From contig VGAC01000002.1 in assembly GCA_016870865.1 (NCBI GenBank), positions 108,462 to 172,461 of the forward strand: a stretch of 64,000 bases of DNA. The letters are read 5' to 3'. Of the stretch, positions 36,635 to 46,056 are shown one piece after another. Numbering within the stretch: the stretch's first letter is position 1; every line of letters begins with the position of its first letter. A model generated the notes under the pieces. It made no database searches, was not told where the DNA came from, and worked only from the letters and a program-made list of their open reading frames with translations. The position numbers and the translations under genes were made by a program. Source of the DNA: Actinomycetota bacterium. GTDB lineage: Bacteria; Actinomycetota; Acidimicrobiia; Acidimicrobiales; Ilumatobacteraceae.

Positions 36635-39600
36635 TCACTTGGTCGATGAGGCACGCACGGTGACGCGCTTTTTGCCGATGCCCTTGGACTTGAGCAGAAG
36701 CACTCGCTTCTTTGTCCGGAGAATCTTCTTTCCATCGACGAAAACGTCGACGGACCCTCGTGCATTCGAGATGCGCACGAGCACTTGATCGGCACTCGAG
36801 CGCACGACCGTAGCTTGCGGCCCCGTGACGTCGAGTATACCGATGTCACTTGCTTGATAGCGCAACTGTTCGTTGGGCGACTGTTGAACCGTTTCGTTTG
36901 CGCGGGCGATCGTTGTCGGGGCCGAAGTTTCGACGGCAGCGGGAACCGTCGTCGCGGGCGCCGTTGTTGCGGGCACCGTCGTCGCGGGCACCGTCGTCGC
37001 GGGCGCCGTCGTCGCGGGCACCGTCGTCGCGGGCACCGTCGTCGCGGGCACCGTTGTTGGTGCTGGCGTCGCCGGCACAGTTGTCACGGTGGTTGTTGGT
37101 GCCGGCGTCGTCGGCGTGCTGGCACCCGATGCGTTGGTGCCAGACCCGACGTAGACAAGAAGGTTCGGCGAGCCGGTGCCGGGACCGACGACGACGTTGC
37201 GTGTTGCCCGAGCCGTGAGCACTCCTGCGACCTCCGCAGGGCTAAGCAGAGGGGCGGCATCGAGAATCAGGGCAGCGGCACCTGCCACGTGCGGAGACGC
37301 CATCGAAGTGCCGGAGAGAGTCGCCTCACTGCGGGCATCGACGATACCTGCGGAGAGGATGCCGCTACCCGGCGCGAAGACGTCGACGCATGAGCCGTAG
37401 TTCGAATAAGAGGCGCGCGCATCGGAGCGGTCGGTTGCACCGACCGTTACTGCCAGCGGCTCACTGCCCGGCGAGGTAAGACACGCATCGAGGGCGGAGT
37501 TGCCGGCTGCGACGACAACGGTGATCCCATCGGCCACCGCCCGAGCGACTGCCTGGTTGAGGGCCACTGAGCTCGATCCGCCGAGGCTCAAGTTTGCCAC
37601 TGCAGGCACACCGGCCTGGTGGTGAGAGACGATCCAATCCAGACCGGCAACGACACCAGCGAGTGTTCCCGAGCCGAAGCAGTTCAGAACCTTGACCGGG
37701 ATGATCGTCGCCTCGGGGGCGACGCCGAAGGTCTGGCCCGCCGCCGTGCCGGCAACGTGGGTACCGTGACCGTTGCAGTCAGTCGTGTCGTTCGGGTTGG
37801 GCGCGTTTTCGAGGGTGTTACGGCCCTGTACGACGCGAGTGCCGAATTCGTTGTGCGAGGCAAGAACGCCGGTATCGACGACGTAGAGCGACACGGCGCG
37901 ACCACTCGAGGTTCGTGTGATCATTCCGTCGAGGGGAAGCGTTCGCTGGTCGACGCGGTCGAGGCCCCAAGCGCGGGTTTGTACCGGCCGGTTGGTGGCG
38001 GTGTTCGGGGTGAACGTGACAGGCGGATTCGAAGCGGGGCCCTCACCTGCGGTGTTGCGCGCAACAACCGTGACCGAATACGTCGTTCCATTCTCGAGAC
38101 CTTTGATCAGACAGTGCAGACCGGCCGTGGTGCACGATGCCGCTCCCGGTTGTGCGGTCGCGGTGTAGGTGATTGTTCCGCTGCCGAGCGTCGACGGCGC
38201 CTCCCATTTGACGAGGCCCGAGCCATCAAGTGCGTTCACGGTGACCGACCGGGGCTCGGTCGGCCTGGTCGAGTAGTCGACGGCGGTGAATGCCCACGAC
38301 AGTTTCACCTGCCCCTTCGTGCCACCCCATCCGTCGACTGCAATGTTGTAGCGGGTTCCGCCGAGCACCTCTATTTCGACCCGGCTCCAGAGTTGACCGT
38401 TGACGGGAGAGTGGTCGTCGTTTGTGGCGCGGGCCGTCAAAGAACCAACCGCGGTTCCCGTGTACACGCCGAGCAAAGTGTCAAAGTTGCTGGAGTAAGC
38501 GGCCCCTCTAGTCGAGCCCGTCGAGACGACGAGTGTTCCGTCTGCCGGCGCGGTCCAGCGATACCAGAGCGATGCCGACCCTCCCGAGCCGCCGTGCGTT
38601 GGCTCGTAGGCCTCGCGGGTGGCGTGGACGTTCGATGCCTCGATGAGTCCGCCCGCACCGCTGATCGACTCGGCGTTTGCAAAACCGTCGTTCGCGGGTC
38701 GCGGCACGGTGGTCGTCGTGGTGGGTGCGACCGTCGTCGTCGTGGTCGGTGCGACTGTCGTGGTCGGTGCGACCGTCGTGGTCGGTGCGACCGTCGTGGT
38801 CGGTGCGACCGTCGTGGTGGGTGCGACCGTCGTGGTGGGTGCGACCGTCGTCGTGGGTGCGACCGTCGTGGTCGGTGCGACCGTCGTGGTGGGTGCGACC
38901 GTCGTGGGTGACGGCGTGTTGGTGGAACCGGTGTAGAGCAACTTGTTGGGCGAACCAACGCCAACCGAGCCAAGCACGCTCGTGGTCGCGTCATTGACGA
39001 TCCACGACGCGACCTGCGTTGGGCTGAAAGTGGGGTTTGCACCGAGGACCAGTGCCGCAACACCGGCGACGTGCGGCGCCGCCATCGAGGTGCCACTGAG
39101 GGTGCGCATGAGCGTGTCACTCCTGTTGGATGCGGAGGCGATGCTCACACCGGGTGCGAAGACGTCGAGACAGGTTCCCCAGTTGGAAAACCGGGCACGC
39201 ACATCGAGCGAATCCGATGCACCGACGGTGAGGGCCGAGGTCTCGCTGGCCGGAGACGTATTGCAGGCGTTGGCGTTGGAGTTGCCCGCCGCCACAGTGA
39301 AAGTGACCCCGTCGGCCACTCCACGTGCGACGGCGGCGTTCAACATGGCTGACCTTGTTCCACCAAGACTGAGATTCGCAACCGCAGGTTGGCCGGCCGC
39401 GTGATCGGCAATGATCCAGTCGATACCTGCGATGACAACTGATATCCATCCTCTGCCGGTGCAACCCAGGACACGCACGGGCACAACCGTTGCCGACTTT
39501 GCGACACCCGCAGTGACCCCCGCGATTGTGCCGGCCACATGGGTACCGTGACCGTGGCAGTCGTCGGTGCCCCTGCCGTCACGCACGCCGTCGTAGCCGG

Positions 39601-40297
39601 CAACAACTCGACCCCCGAACTCGACGTGGGTCGGACGTACGCCGGTGTCGACCACATAGGCACGCACTCCGTTGGCGCCATTGTCGTAGGTGAAAGTTCG
39701 ATCGAGTGGTAGGCGGCGCTGGTCGATGCGGTCGAGGCCCCACGACACGGGAGACAACTGTGTGCCCGATGTCAGAACGAGTGCGTCGGGTTCGATCGAG
39801 ATGACATTCGGGTCGCTGGACAGGGCCACATACGCCTCGGCCGTCAGGTCTGCAGCGAAACCCGTGAGCGCCTGCCGGTACGTCAGCACGTCGGTCGCAC
39901 CGACAGCCGACGCCGCAGCGAGGGCACTGGCACCCGAACGCAGTTGCACGATGTAACGACCGGGGGATGCGGCAACACGGACCGTCGAGTTGGGTTCGAT
40001 CGCGACGACATCGGCGTCGTTGCGCAAACGGCGCACATCGGCGGCGTCGAGCGTTGCGACAAAGCCATCGACGGCGTCGGAGAACACATCGGACACGTCG
40101 TTGCCGAGTGCGCGCTCTTTGCGGGCCTTTGCACCAGCATCCACGTCGGAGTCGAATGTGACGACGTAGTCCCCTGCAACGGGGGTCGCACTTACCGTCG
40201 AGGCAAGAGGTACGACGACGGGAACGAGCGAGCCCACCAGACCACCCACGATGGCGGCGGACAGACGTCTTCGGGCGCTCCTCACAACGCCCAACAT
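36635..40297 (-). CDS. Secreted protease with two complete S8 catalytic domains
   Basis: About 1220 residues from ATG 40297. Order: signal peptide (1-37); two I9-like propeptides (about 43-105 and 113-173); S8 domain 1 (WGLDRIDQ at 186; D217, H251, S401 in SGTSMAAPHV); an APTTTV repeat linker (about 465-537); a pre-peptidase C-terminal-like beta domain (about 540-660); a fibronectin III module; S8 domain 2 with its own D (YVVDTGVLAS), H (NGHGTHVAG) and S (SGTSMASPHV); a PATTV repeat linker; and a C-terminal beta domain ending in a basic stretch (KSKGIGKKRVTVR). Both triads are intact. Upstream frame to 40636 lacks a signal and overlaps the divergent gene, so it is rejected. Substrate unknown. 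Confidence 0.9.
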   Translation of the reverse strand: MLGVVRSARRRLSAAIVGGLVGSLVPVVVPLASTVSATPVAGDYVVTFDSDVDAGAKARKERALGNDVSDVFSDAVDGFVATLDAADVRRLRNDADVVAIEPNSTVRVAASPGRYIVQLRSGASALAAASAVGATDVLTYRQALTGFAADLTAEAYVALSSDPNVISIEPDALVLTSGTQLSPVSWGLDRIDQRRLPLDRTFTYDNGANGVRAYVVDTGVRPTHVEFGGRVVAGYDGVRDGRGTDDCHGHGTHVAGTIAGVTAGVAKSATVVPVRVLGCTGRGWISVVIAGIDWIIADHAAGQPAVANLSLGGTRSAMLNAAVARGVADGVTFTVAAGNSNANACNTSPASETSALTVGASDSLDVRARFSNWGTCLDVFAPGVSIASASNRSDTLMRTLSGTSMAAPHVAGVAALVLGANPTFSPTQVASWIVNDATTSVLGSVGVGSPNKLLYTGSTNTPSPTTVAPTTTVAPTTTVAPTTTVAPTTTVAPTTTVAPTTTVAPTTTVAPTTTVAPTTTTTVAPTTTTTVPRPANDGFANAESISGAGGLIEASNVHATREAYEPTHGGSGGSASLWYRWTAPADGTLVVSTGSTRGAAYSSNFDTLLGVYTGTAVGSLTARATNDDHSPVNGQLWSRVEIEVLGGTRYNIAVDGWGGTKGQVKLSWAFTAVDYSTRPTEPRSVTVNALDGSGLVKWEAPSTLGSGTITYTATAQPGAASCTTAGLHCLIKGLENGTTYSVTVVARNTAGEGPASNPPVTFTPNTATNRPVQTRAWGLDRVDQRTLPLDGMITRTSSGRAVSLYVVDTGVLASHNEFGTRVVQGRNTLENAPNPNDTTDCNGHGTHVAGTAAGQTFGVAPEATIIPVKVLNCFGSGTLAGVVAGLDWIVSHHQAGVPAVANLSLGGSSSVALNQAVARAVADGITVVVAAGNSALDACLTSPGSEPLAVTVGATDRSDARASYSNYGSCVDVFAPGSGILSAGIVDARSEATLSGTSMASPHVAGAAALILDAAPLLSPAEVAGVLTARATRNVVVGPGTGSPNLLVYVGSGTNASGASTPTTPAPTTTVTTVPATPAPTTVPATTVPATTVPATTAPATTVPATTVPATTAPATTVPAAVETSAPTTIARANETVQQSPNEQLRYQASDIGILDVTGPQATVVRSSADQVLVRISNARGSVDVFVDGKKILRTKKRVLLLKSKGIGKKRVTVRASSTK
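36950..37060 (-). repeat. 15-bp tandem repeat encoding PATTV/PATTA linker
   Basis: About eight copies of a 15-bp unit (GGTGCCCGCGACGAC on the coding strand, some variants) inside the protease gene, giving a Pro/Ala/Thr/Val linker before the C-terminal domain. In-frame unit length means copy-number change would alter only linker length. Confidence 0.8.
38709..38910 (-). repeat. 18-bp tandem repeat encoding APTTTV linker
   Basis: About nine near-identical 18-bp units plus two longer variants, coding APTTTV, between the first S8 domain and the beta domain. Likely a mucin-like, possibly glycosylated stalk; an expected site of slippage and of assembly error. Confidence 0.85.
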
Positions 40298-40412
40298 TAG
40301 GCAAAAAATGTCGGAAAGTCCGCTCGGATGTCCCCGGGCTGCGGGACGGCGGGGTTTCCCCCATCCGCGGTGAACCCGCGGCCGAAGTAGACCGACATTA
40401 CGCTCATCTGTG

Positions 40413-41735
40413 ATGTCTGGACGCAGATGGGGGGCGTGGCGCGTGGTGCCCCCGCTGCTGTTGCTCACGCTCGGGGCGTGCGGGTCATCGAGCGGCACGG
40501 GACCTGCGCCGACGGGCCTGGGCCCCACGGCAAAGGTGGCCCCGCAAACCACTCTCGCGTCGATGCTTCCGGCATCGGGAACGATTCCGCTCGCACAAAT
40601 CGGGGACGTCGTGCGCGGTGATGATCTGGTTGCCACGGCTCAGCGCGCCTTGCAGGCATGGCGCGATGCACCGGCCGAGTGTCTGCCCTCGAAAGCCGAG
40701 GCGTTGGCGGCACGTGATCAGTTGATTCGCGTCGAGACCTACCTCGGCAACGTGCGCGGCGCGGCCGGTGACCTCCTCAACGCAGCCGCGTACAAAGAGC
40801 TCATTGATGTTGAGGCTGCTTACCGATCATATGTGGCCACGCGCAAATTCATCGTGTGCGGGGAATCGGAGGCGATCGAGTCGTCATCACCCACAATCCG
40901 AACGACCATCCCCGGCGGCACCACGAAGGGTCTTACCGCCGGCGGCATCACCGAAGTCGTCCTCACCATCACCGGTACACCGAAGGTCGACCGCGAGTTC
41001 ATCGTCGCCGACATCGGCACGCCGTGCGACGGACTGAGCGCGAACACGACATTCCTCGTCAACTCACAGGACGCGTCGGGTCGCTGGGTGATCACCGACA
41101 TCGTCGTCGACGCACAAGGCGCCACCCGTGCGGCGGTGATTCCGACGCGTGCGGGGCCGGGTGCCGTTGAATATCTCGCGTATTGCGGGACGCTCGACAA
41201 GCGCCACGGAGTCGTGACCTACCGGGTCTCACCCACGGGTGACACCACCACGACGCAACCCTCACCAACGACAACCGACCCCTCGACACCGCTTCAGGTT
41301 GTAACCCTCGCCGAGGAAACGTCGGTGATCGTCGACCCACGCGCAGTCGAGGTGGCCATCGAACCAGAGAGTGTCACGGCCTTCCTTGACGCCAACGAAG
41401 CCGCAGGAGGTGTCGTGATCGCCCGACTGAACCTGGGTGATTGGGTTGCACTGCGCGAGTCGGCAGTCACATGGATGCCGATTGGCCCCGGCGACGCTGG
41501 CCTTGAACTGCGCATCGTGGGTGCGAAGGTTGCGGTGCAGCGAACGCTGCGCGTGGCGGCCCCGAGCACCTCGACGACGTCGGCTTCAACGACGCAACCC
41601 TCACCGGCAACGACCGGCGCGGCCGTGCGGGGCGAAACGGGCGGTGATGGGGACACCACGCTGTGGGTGATCATCGGTCTGGTCGTCGTTGCGACGCTGA
41701 CCGTGTTGGCGTCGCGCCTGCGCCCGCGGCGCTGA
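40413..41735 (+). CDS. Exported lipoprotein with C-terminal membrane helix
   Basis: 440 residues from ATG 40413 (GTG 40410 directly before it is possible). Signal peptide with lipobox TLGACG, a helical region rich in Ala/Glu, then beta-rich segments separated by Thr/Pro/Ser linkers, and a final membrane helix (TLWVIIGLVVVATLTVL) with a basic end. Having both a lipid anchor and a C-terminal helix is unusual. Family not recognised. It diverges from the protease genes and could be part of the same surface system, but this is only proximity. Confidence 0.82.
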   Translation: MSGRRWGAWRVVPPLLLLTLGACGSSSGTGPAPTGLGPTAKVAPQTTLASMLPASGTIPLAQIGDVVRGDDLVATAQRALQAWRDAPAECLPSKAEALAARDQLIRVETYLGNVRGAAGDLLNAAAYKELIDVEAAYRSYVATRKFIVCGESEAIESSSPTIRTTIPGGTTKGLTAGGITEVVLTITGTPKVDREFIVADIGTPCDGLSANTTFLVNSQDASGRWVITDIVVDAQGATRAAVIPTRAGPGAVEYLAYCGTLDKRHGVVTYRVSPTGDTTTTQPSPTTTDPSTPLQVVTLAEETSVIVDPRAVEVAIEPESVTAFLDANEAAGGVVIARLNLGDWVALRESAVTWMPIGPGDAGLELRIVGAKVAVQRTLRVAAPSTSTTSASTTQPSPATTGAAVRGETGGDGDTTLWVIIGLVVVATLTVLASRLRPRR

Positions 41736-41877
41736 ACCCGTCGGTCTTCGTGTTCGGCGATTTCGCGACGGACTCACCCCCGGCGAGGTTGCGTACCGCG
41801 CCGATTGATCGGGCAGCGCACCGGCGAGGGTGACGACCGCGGTGGAGGCCGTCCCCCGAGTCGCCACACTGTCGGCG

Positions 41878-43521
41878 ATGAGCAGCATCGTCGTCTCTGA
41901 TCTCGCCTACGCGCCACCGGGCGCCGACCAGATCTTCTTCGATGTCAACTTCGGTGTCTCACCGGGCGAACACGCGGCGATCGTCGGTGCCAACGGTGCG
42001 GGCAAGAGCACGATCCTCAAGATCCTCTCGGGTGTGTCGAGGGCCGATGAGGGCGACTTCACCGTCGGCGGGAACATGCTCTCGATGACACAGGACGTCG
42101 GCATGTCGCACCCCGACGACTCGCTGCGCGAAATGCTCATCGAAGTCGCACCAGGAGTTCTGCGCGATGCGGGTCGCGCACTGATCACCGCCGAGGCTGC
42201 ACTTGCCGGCGGCATCGATGACGGCATGAAATACGCCGAGGCACTGGGTGTGTGGGGCGACCTCGGTGGTTACGAACTCGAGGCGCGATGGGCCGCCGCC
42301 GCACAGCGCAGTGTGAAGACACCCGTCGACGACTTCTCGCGGCGCAGAGTGTCGGAACTGTCGGGTGGCGAACGCAAACGCCTCGTGCTCGACCTTCTAC
42401 TCACCTCCGGTGCCGACGTTTTGTTGCTCGACGAACCCGACAACTACCTCGATATACCCGCGCGTGCGTGGCTCGAGGATCAGATTCGTTCGTGCCAGTC
42501 GACGATCCTCATGGTCAGCCACGACCGCGCGCTGCTCGAGCGCGTCGCGACAAAGATCATCGTCATCGAAGGTGCCGGCTGCTGGGTGCATGGCAGCTCG
42601 TACACCACTTTCCCCGAGGCCCGCGCGAAGCGTCAGGAGCAACTGGGCGACGACCTCAAGCGGTGGGAAACAGAGGAACGCCGGCTGTTCCATCACATGA
42701 AGATCATGAAGACGCGCGCCGCGCAGAACTTCAAGAACGCAACCAAGGCGAACGCGGCCGAAACCAGGTGGGAGAAGTTCGTGGCTGCGGGTCCTCCCCC
42801 GCCGCCCGTCCCCGACCAGCAGATTCATGTGCGCTTCCGCGGCAGCGACTCCGCGCGACGTGTGGTGAAGCTCGAAGACGTCGCCGTCGGCGACCTCTTC
42901 GCGCCGTTCTCGGAAGAAGTGCACTTTGGAGAGCGTGTCGGTCTCATCGGACCCAACGGCAGCGGCAAGACCCACATTCTCAACGCACTCAATGGGGAGA
43001 CCGAGTCGCTGTCGGGAACCATCACGTTCGGGCCACGCACGTCGGTCGGCATGTTCACGCAGATCAACGACCGACCCGAGTTTGCCGGGCGCACGTGCAT
43101 CGAGATCGTCCGGGACAGGCTGACGGATGAGGAAAAGTCGATGCGTGCGCTCGCCCGTTACGGACTGCGCAACCAGGCACGGCAGGAATTTCAGACCCTG
43201 TCGGGGGGACAAAAGGCCCGCCTGGAGATTCTCTCCCTCGAGCTCGACGGCCACAACGTGCTGCTGCTCGACGAGCCCACCGACAATCTCGACATCGATT
43301 CGTCCGAGGCACTAGAGCGGGCGCTCGACGGCTTCGAAGGGACGGTCATCGCTGTCAGCCACGACCGCAAGTTCCTTGCGCAGTTCGATCGCTACATCAT
43401 GATCACCGACGAGGGCGGGGTGTTCGCTCTGCCCGACTTCGACGTTGCGATGACGGGTCTCGCTGAACCCGCGAAATTGGCGGGTGTGCGTCTTGCCAAG
43501 CCGCTGACAACCGGCCACTAA
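41878..43521 (+). CDS. ABC-F family ATPase
   Basis: 547 residues from ATG 41878, two ABC domains without membrane helices. Walker A motifs GANGAGKST and GPNGSGKTH, signatures LSGGERKRLVLD and LSGGQKARLEIL, Walker B LLLDEPDNYLD and LLLDEPTDNLD, separated by the helical P-site tRNA interaction linker (ETEERRLFHHMKIMKTRAAQNFKN in part). ABC-F proteins act on the ribosome (translation rescue, antibiotic protection). Subtype not assigned. Tail-to-tail overlap of 4 nt with the next minus-strand gene. Confidence 0.92.
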   Translation: MSSIVVSDLAYAPPGADQIFFDVNFGVSPGEHAAIVGANGAGKSTILKILSGVSRADEGDFTVGGNMLSMTQDVGMSHPDDSLREMLIEVAPGVLRDAGRALITAEAALAGGIDDGMKYAEALGVWGDLGGYELEARWAAAAQRSVKTPVDDFSRRRVSELSGGERKRLVLDLLLTSGADVLLLDEPDNYLDIPARAWLEDQIRSCQSTILMVSHDRALLERVATKIIVIEGAGCWVHGSSYTTFPEARAKRQEQLGDDLKRWETEERRLFHHMKIMKTRAAQNFKNATKANAAETRWEKFVAAGPPPPPVPDQQIHVRFRGSDSARRVVKLEDVAVGDLFAPFSEEVHFGERVGLIGPNGSGKTHILNALNGETESLSGTITFGPRTSVGMFTQINDRPEFAGRTCIEIVRDRLTDEEKSMRALARYGLRNQARQEFQTLSGGQKARLEILSLELDGHNVLLLDEPTDNLDIDSSEALERALDGFEGTVIAVSHDRKFLAQFDRYIMITDEGGVFALPDFDVAMTGLAEPAKLAGVRLAKPLTTGH

Positions 43522-44183
43522 AGGCCCCTCAGGCGCCCCCGTTCGGCGTGCAGCTGCGCCAACAAGCGGTCGGTTGTTGCGTTGCACAGCGCGATGCCCC
43601 ATTCGATGCGGAATTGCACCTCGTCGGCGACGTCGGTGCCGTAGGCGAACCCCGAGTTTTTCTTGCGACCAGACACACCAAAGGTGCTGTATCCCGCTTC
43701 ATTGTGCTCACACGCGATGACCTTCGCAAACGGCCATTCGACGGTGTTCTTGGCGCCGAGGAACACCGCGCGACGGTTGGTTATGACAGTGTCGCCTTCC
43801 TCGATGAACGACAACGATTCTTCACCCGGCACGCGGGTACCGCGAATGCCCCCCGTGTTGAGACGGATGCCCGCGAACAGCGGAAACGACACACCCCCGT
43901 ACCCGCCCTGATAGGTGGCCGGTGCGCGAGTCGTTTCCATCAAAGCGGAGTTCTGGATGCGCGCAATCGCGAACTCTTCGGCCTTCAACACGAGTGAACC
44001 GTCGTCACCCTCGAACAAGCCGTCGAGGTCGCCCCGTGCGGATCGTTCGACCGCGTCGATCATGGTGTCGAGGAGGCCGATCTGTTCCTCGCGTTTGGCG
44101 GCCGACGCTGCGGCCTCGCGTTCGGCCGCTTGTTGCTCTTCGATGAATTTGCGCTCACGCCGTTTTGCAAAGAAGCCCACCAC
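43518..44183 (-). CDS. Conserved hypothetical protein, possible PH-like domain
   Basis: About 221 residues from GTG 44183 (a second GTG follows immediately). An N-terminal charged coiled coil (RRERKFIEEQQAAEREA) is followed by a beta-rich domain (LSFIEEGDTVITNRRAVFLG, EWPFAKVIACEHNE) resembling bacterial PH-like folds, and a C-terminal helix. No membrane segment. Its only clue is position between two ABC-F genes, with 39 bp to the divergent one. No function inferred. Confidence 0.75.
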   Translation of the reverse strand: MVGFFAKRRERKFIEEQQAAEREAAASAAKREEQIGLLDTMIDAVERSARGDLDGLFEGDDGSLVLKAEEFAIARIQNSALMETTRAPATYQGGYGGVSFPLFAGIRLNTGGIRGTRVPGEESLSFIEEGDTVITNRRAVFLGAKNTVEWPFAKVIACEHNEAGYSTFGVSGRKKNSGFAYGTDVADEVQFRIEWGIALCNATTDRLLAQLHAERGRLRGL

Positions 44184-44222
44184 CCGAGCGTATGCAATCG
44201 GTGTCCTCGTATCATCCACGGG

Positions 44223-46013
44223 GTGATCGTCATCGACGCACAGGGCCTCGCCGCAGCGCGACCGAACCGGCCCCTGTTCGGCAACCTGTCGATCACAGTC
44301 TCCAGCGGTGACCGTATCGGTATCGTCGGCCTCAACGGCTGCGGAAAAAGCACCTTGCTGCGCATTCTCACCGGGCAAATGCAGCCCGATGCGGGCCAGG
44401 TGCGAACGGGCCGCAACGCCCGGATTGGGGTTCTGTCACAGAACCCCGTGCTGCCCCTGGGTACGGTGCGCGATGCCGCCAGCGTCGACGTCGAGACGTG
44501 GCGCGCCGAGGCCGCGCTCTCACGCCTCGGGATGGGCAACATGCTCGATGCGCGTACCGACCGGTTGTCGGGAGGCGAAGCCAAACGAGTCGCCCTCGCC
44601 TCGCTCCTGTGTCGCGAGTGGGACGCACTCGTGCTCGACGAGCCGACGAACCACCTCGACCTCGATGCCATCGCCTACCTCGAGGACACTCTCGCGGCGT
44701 TGCCCTTCGGACTGCTGCTCGTTACCCACGACCGTCATGTTCTCGACCGCGTCACAACAAAGGTGTTGGAGCTCGATCGCGGCCATGCCTACATCCACGA
44801 ACCACGCGGCATCGACGCAGGGTCGGGCTATGCCGCCTATCTCGCCGCGCGCATCGAACGCGAGGAAAACGCGGCCGCCGCCGAACAAGTGCGGCGCAAC
44901 GCAGCCCGTAGGGAACTCGCATGGCTCCGGCGCGGCGCTCCCGCTCGTTCGACGAAACCCAAGGCCCGTGTTGATGCCGCGAAGAATCTCATCGCGCGAC
45001 GCACCGATGCCCCGGCACGGCAGGGCGACATCGGCCTCGATCTCGGTACGACGCGTCTCGGTACGAAGGGTGTCGAACTCGCCAACGTGTGTTTCACATG
45101 GCCCGGCCACACCTCACCCACCGTCGCCGACTGCACCCTCACCCTCGAACCCGGCGACCGCATCGGCATCGTCGGGCCGAACGGTGCGGGCAAAAGCACG
45201 CTTCTCGACCTCGTTGCGGGTCGTGTCGAACCCGCAACGGGCACCATCACTCGCGGTTCCACAGTCAAGATCGGTTACTACGACCAACTTGGTCGCGACC
45301 TCGACCCGACGCGGCGTGTTCGCGACGCGGTCATCGGCGACAAGGGTGACCCTTCGGTCGAAGACCTCAATTTGATGCGCAGTTTCTGGTTCGATGGGGA
45401 TTCCCAGTTCGCACCCATCGGCACGCTGTCGGGTGGCGAGCGCCGTCGACTGCAACTACTGCTCACGCTCGTCGAGCAACCCAACGTCTTGTTGCTCGAC
45501 GAACCAACCAACGACTTGGACCTCGACACGCTGCGCGCCCTCGAAGACCACCTCGAGACGTGGCCGGGCATCGTCGTTGTCGTCAGCCACGACCGCACCT
45601 TCCTCGACCTCACCGTCGACGAGGTGCTTGCACTCGGCGGCGATGGCAACGTGCGCAGAGTCCGGGGTGGTGTCGCCGGTTGGCTCGCCGAACGTTCGAA
45701 CCAGACGAAGTCCGCAACAACGACAACGGCCGCCGCGACAACAGGCGCGACAAAACCCGCAAAGACGCAGAAGCCGAACGTCGCTCCGAGCACGTTGCGC
45801 CGCCAGATCGGTGAAGCCGAGCGCGCAATGACGAAGGCCCAAGCCGAGGCCGAACGCCTGACAGCGGAACTCGCCGGCGCGGGCAGCGACCACCAAAAGC
45901 TTGCTCGGCTCGGCGAGGAGCTAGGGCGAGCCAACGAGGCCTTGGGCAGCGCCGAATCACGTTGGCTCGAACTCGCCGCGGAGGCCGAAAATGCCGGCCT
46001 CGACATCGCCTGA
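44223..46013 (+). CDS. ABC-F family ATPase (Uup-like)
   Basis: 596 residues from GTG 44223. Two ABC domains: Walker A GLNGCGKST and GPNGAGKST, signatures LSGGEAKRVALA and LSGGERRRLQLL, Walker B LVLDEPTNHLD and LLLDEPTNDLD. A C-terminal coiled coil (about residues 520-596; GEAERAMTKAQAEAERL) is the arrangement of Uup, which acts on ribosomes and branched DNA intermediates. An upstream frame to 44130 lies over the divergent gene and is not coding. Confidence 0.92.
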   Translation: MIVIDAQGLAAARPNRPLFGNLSITVSSGDRIGIVGLNGCGKSTLLRILTGQMQPDAGQVRTGRNARIGVLSQNPVLPLGTVRDAASVDVETWRAEAALSRLGMGNMLDARTDRLSGGEAKRVALASLLCREWDALVLDEPTNHLDLDAIAYLEDTLAALPFGLLLVTHDRHVLDRVTTKVLELDRGHAYIHEPRGIDAGSGYAAYLAARIEREENAAAAEQVRRNAARRELAWLRRGAPARSTKPKARVDAAKNLIARRTDAPARQGDIGLDLGTTRLGTKGVELANVCFTWPGHTSPTVADCTLTLEPGDRIGIVGPNGAGKSTLLDLVAGRVEPATGTITRGSTVKIGYYDQLGRDLDPTRRVRDAVIGDKGDPSVEDLNLMRSFWFDGDSQFAPIGTLSGGERRRLQLLLTLVEQPNVLLLDEPTNDLDLDTLRALEDHLETWPGIVVVVSHDRTFLDLTVDEVLALGGDGNVRRVRGGVAGWLAERSNQTKSATTTTAAATTGATKPAKTQKPNVAPSTLRRQIGEAERAMTKAQAEAERLTAELAGAGSDHQKLARLGEELGRANEALGSAESRWLELAAEAENAGLDIA

Positions 46014-46056
46014 CTGCCGGGCAACAGCGTCCACGGAAAGCGGCAAGAATCGGATC

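Noticed and set aside
37619..38911. Long plus-strand frame with RRGRCDRRG repeats
   Set aside because: Shadow of the APTTTV repeats and protease gene on the minus strand.
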